A stretch of DNA of 64,000 nucleotides from VAZQ01 sp963725185 (GTDB lineage: Bacteria; Pseudomonadota; Alphaproteobacteria; Rhizobiales; Xanthobacteraceae). The translations under genes and the position numbers were made by a program. The DNA lies in contig CAVRXO010000002.1 in assembly GCA_963725185.1 (NCBI GenBank), positions 434,001-498,000 on the forward strand. Direction: 5' to 3'. Shown in pieces: positions 63,227 to 64,000 of the stretch; the first letter of the stretch is position 1, and every line of letters begins with the position of its first letter. A model generated the notes under the pieces. It was not told where the DNA came from. It searched no databases and saw nothing but the letters and a program-made list of their open reading frames with translations.

Positions 63227-64000
63227 ATGTTGGGCCAGGGCTTGATCGGCATGCTCGCCGCGACAGTGGCGCTGTTGCTGGCGCCATGCGGCGCGCAGGC
63301 GTTCGACGAATTGAAATATCCCGACCTCAAGGGTCAATGGGAGCGGGTCGGCGTCCCGCGCTGGCTCGCCCCAGGACAAAAAGCGCCGCTGACGCCGGAG
63401 TACCAGGCCGTCAACAATGCCCAGCTGGCCGATCAGGCGGCCGGCGGACAAGGCAACTGGCCCTCCTCGTTCTGCATCCCGCAAGGCATGCCGGCGATGA
63501 TGAACCTCTACGATCCGATGGAGATCGTGGTCACCCAGGACATCACCTACATCCTGATCAGCCACATCAACGATTCCTACCGGCGAATCTACACCGACGG
63601 ACGCGACTGGCCGGCGGAGGGCGAGGTCGAGCCGAGCTATGCGGGCTATTCCATCGGCAAATGGGTGGACACGACCGGCAGCGGCCGCTTCGACGTGCTC
63701 GAGGTGGAGACGCGCAATTTCCGCGGCCCGCGCGCGTTCGAATCCAGCGGTCTGCCGCTGCACCGCGACAATCAGAGCATCATCAAGGAGCGCTTCTATC
63801 TGGACAACTCCGACCGCAACACCCTCTATGACGACATCACGGTGTACGACCATGCGCTGACGCAGCCGTGGACGCTGCACAAGAAGATTGCGCGCGTGAA
63901 CGCGGCGCGGCCGGTCTGGCGCTCGGACCTCTGCGAGGAGGAGAACTCGCTGGTGCGCATCGGCAAGGACGGCTATTTCCTGAGCGCTGACGGCTATCTG
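63227..64000 (+). CDS. Secreted protein of unknown function (paralogue of the gene at 13531; 3' end outside window)
   Basis: 258 residues from ATG 63227 (AATGGGAG upstream) and continuing beyond the window. Signal peptide to about residue 26 (...CGAQA). It shares block by block the sequence of the protein at 13531: FDELKYPDLKGQWERVGVPR, QAAGGQGNWPSSFCIPQGMP, IYTDGRDWP, YAGYSIGKWVDTTGSGRFDV, LEVETRNFRGPRAFESSGLP. By comparison only about 20 residues should be missing. No named domain. Two copies of one secreted family in 50 kb suggests a lineage-specific expansion. Confidence 0.8.
   Translation, partial: MLGQGLIGMLAATVALLLAPCGAQAFDELKYPDLKGQWERVGVPRWLAPGQKAPLTPEYQAVNNAQLADQAAGGQGNWPSSFCIPQGMPAMMNLYDPMEIVVTQDITYILISHINDSYRRIYTDGRDWPAEGEVEPSYAGYSIGKWVDTTGSGRFDVLEVETRNFRGPRAFESSGLPLHRDNQSIIKERFYLDNSDRNTLYDDITVYDHALTQPWTLHKKIARVNAARPVWRSDLCEEENSLVRIGKDGYFLSADGYL

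Noticed and set aside
1..64000. CRISPR arrays, tRNA, rRNA or phage/IS genes
   Set aside because: No regularly spaced direct repeats, no cloverleaf or rRNA-like sequence, and no transposase or integrase motifs were seen on either strand.

Overview
The window reads as chromosome of a high-GC alphaproteobacterium, most likely Hyphomicrobiales in the Bradyrhizobium / Xanthobacteraceae neighbourhood. Reasons: RpoD has the alphaproteobacterial layout, transaldolase and glucose-6-phosphate isomerase are fused, single Bug/TctC-type binding proteins are numerous, several tiny genes (42.4 kb, 42.8 kb, 44.5 kb) match proteins typical of rhizobia, and GC-rich hairpin repeats recur between genes. No rRNA, tRNA, CRISPR array, complete insertion sequence or phage module was seen.

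Layout. 0-9.3 kb: acid and CoA-thioester catabolism (UbiD-type decarboxylase, MDR oxidoreductase, hotdog thioesterase, acyl-CoA ligase, glyoxalase-like protein, PYROXD2-like oxidoreductase), a SET-domain methyltransferase and an MmgE/PrpD protein. 9.3-16.5 kb: solute-binding proteins, two alpha/beta hydrolases, an Asp/Glu-racemase-like enzyme and secreted proteins. 16.7-18.4 kb: a Fic toxin/antitoxin pair inside what looks like an old duplication. 18.6-20.8 kb: two small membrane proteins and an amidohydrolase. 21-24.7 kb: a Kazal-domain protein, an anti-sigma/sigma pair and a divergent secreted ARPP-1-like protein. 25.3-31.8 kb: uptake proteins, a VOC protein, an aldolase, an acid phosphatase and a DHA2 efflux pump. 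32.2-39.2 kb: secreted beta-propeller proteins, one with a CxxCH haem site. 39.6-44.8 kb: rpoD among small conserved genes and a fatty acid desaturase. 45.4-57 kb: Bug proteins, HigBA, and a run of acyl-CoA/acid metabolism genes whose frames are broken. 57-62.6 kb: a membrane protein / winged-helix regulator / cis-prenyltransferase operon and pgl with tal-pgi. The end holds a paralogue of the secreted protein at 13.5 kb.

The most important caution concerns frame breaks. Ten genes, mainly in 37-39 and 48-52 kb, are interrupted. In the 22 breaks I could rebuild base by base, each is one extra base that places two synonymous third-codon bases side by side (GTT/GTC, ACC/ACA, GGC/GGG and so on). 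That is what a consensus merging two alleles would look like, so I treat these genes as probably intact and list them as CDS. True remnants (a tkt tail, an SDR tail, a DUF1778 antitoxin and a second copy of a secreted gene end) are listed separately.

The best candidates for less-described biology are the autoregulated-looking membrane/regulator/cis-prenyltransferase operon with a promoter-embedded inverted repeat, the sigma/anti-sigma/ARPP-1 locus, and the secreted propeller/haem cluster.
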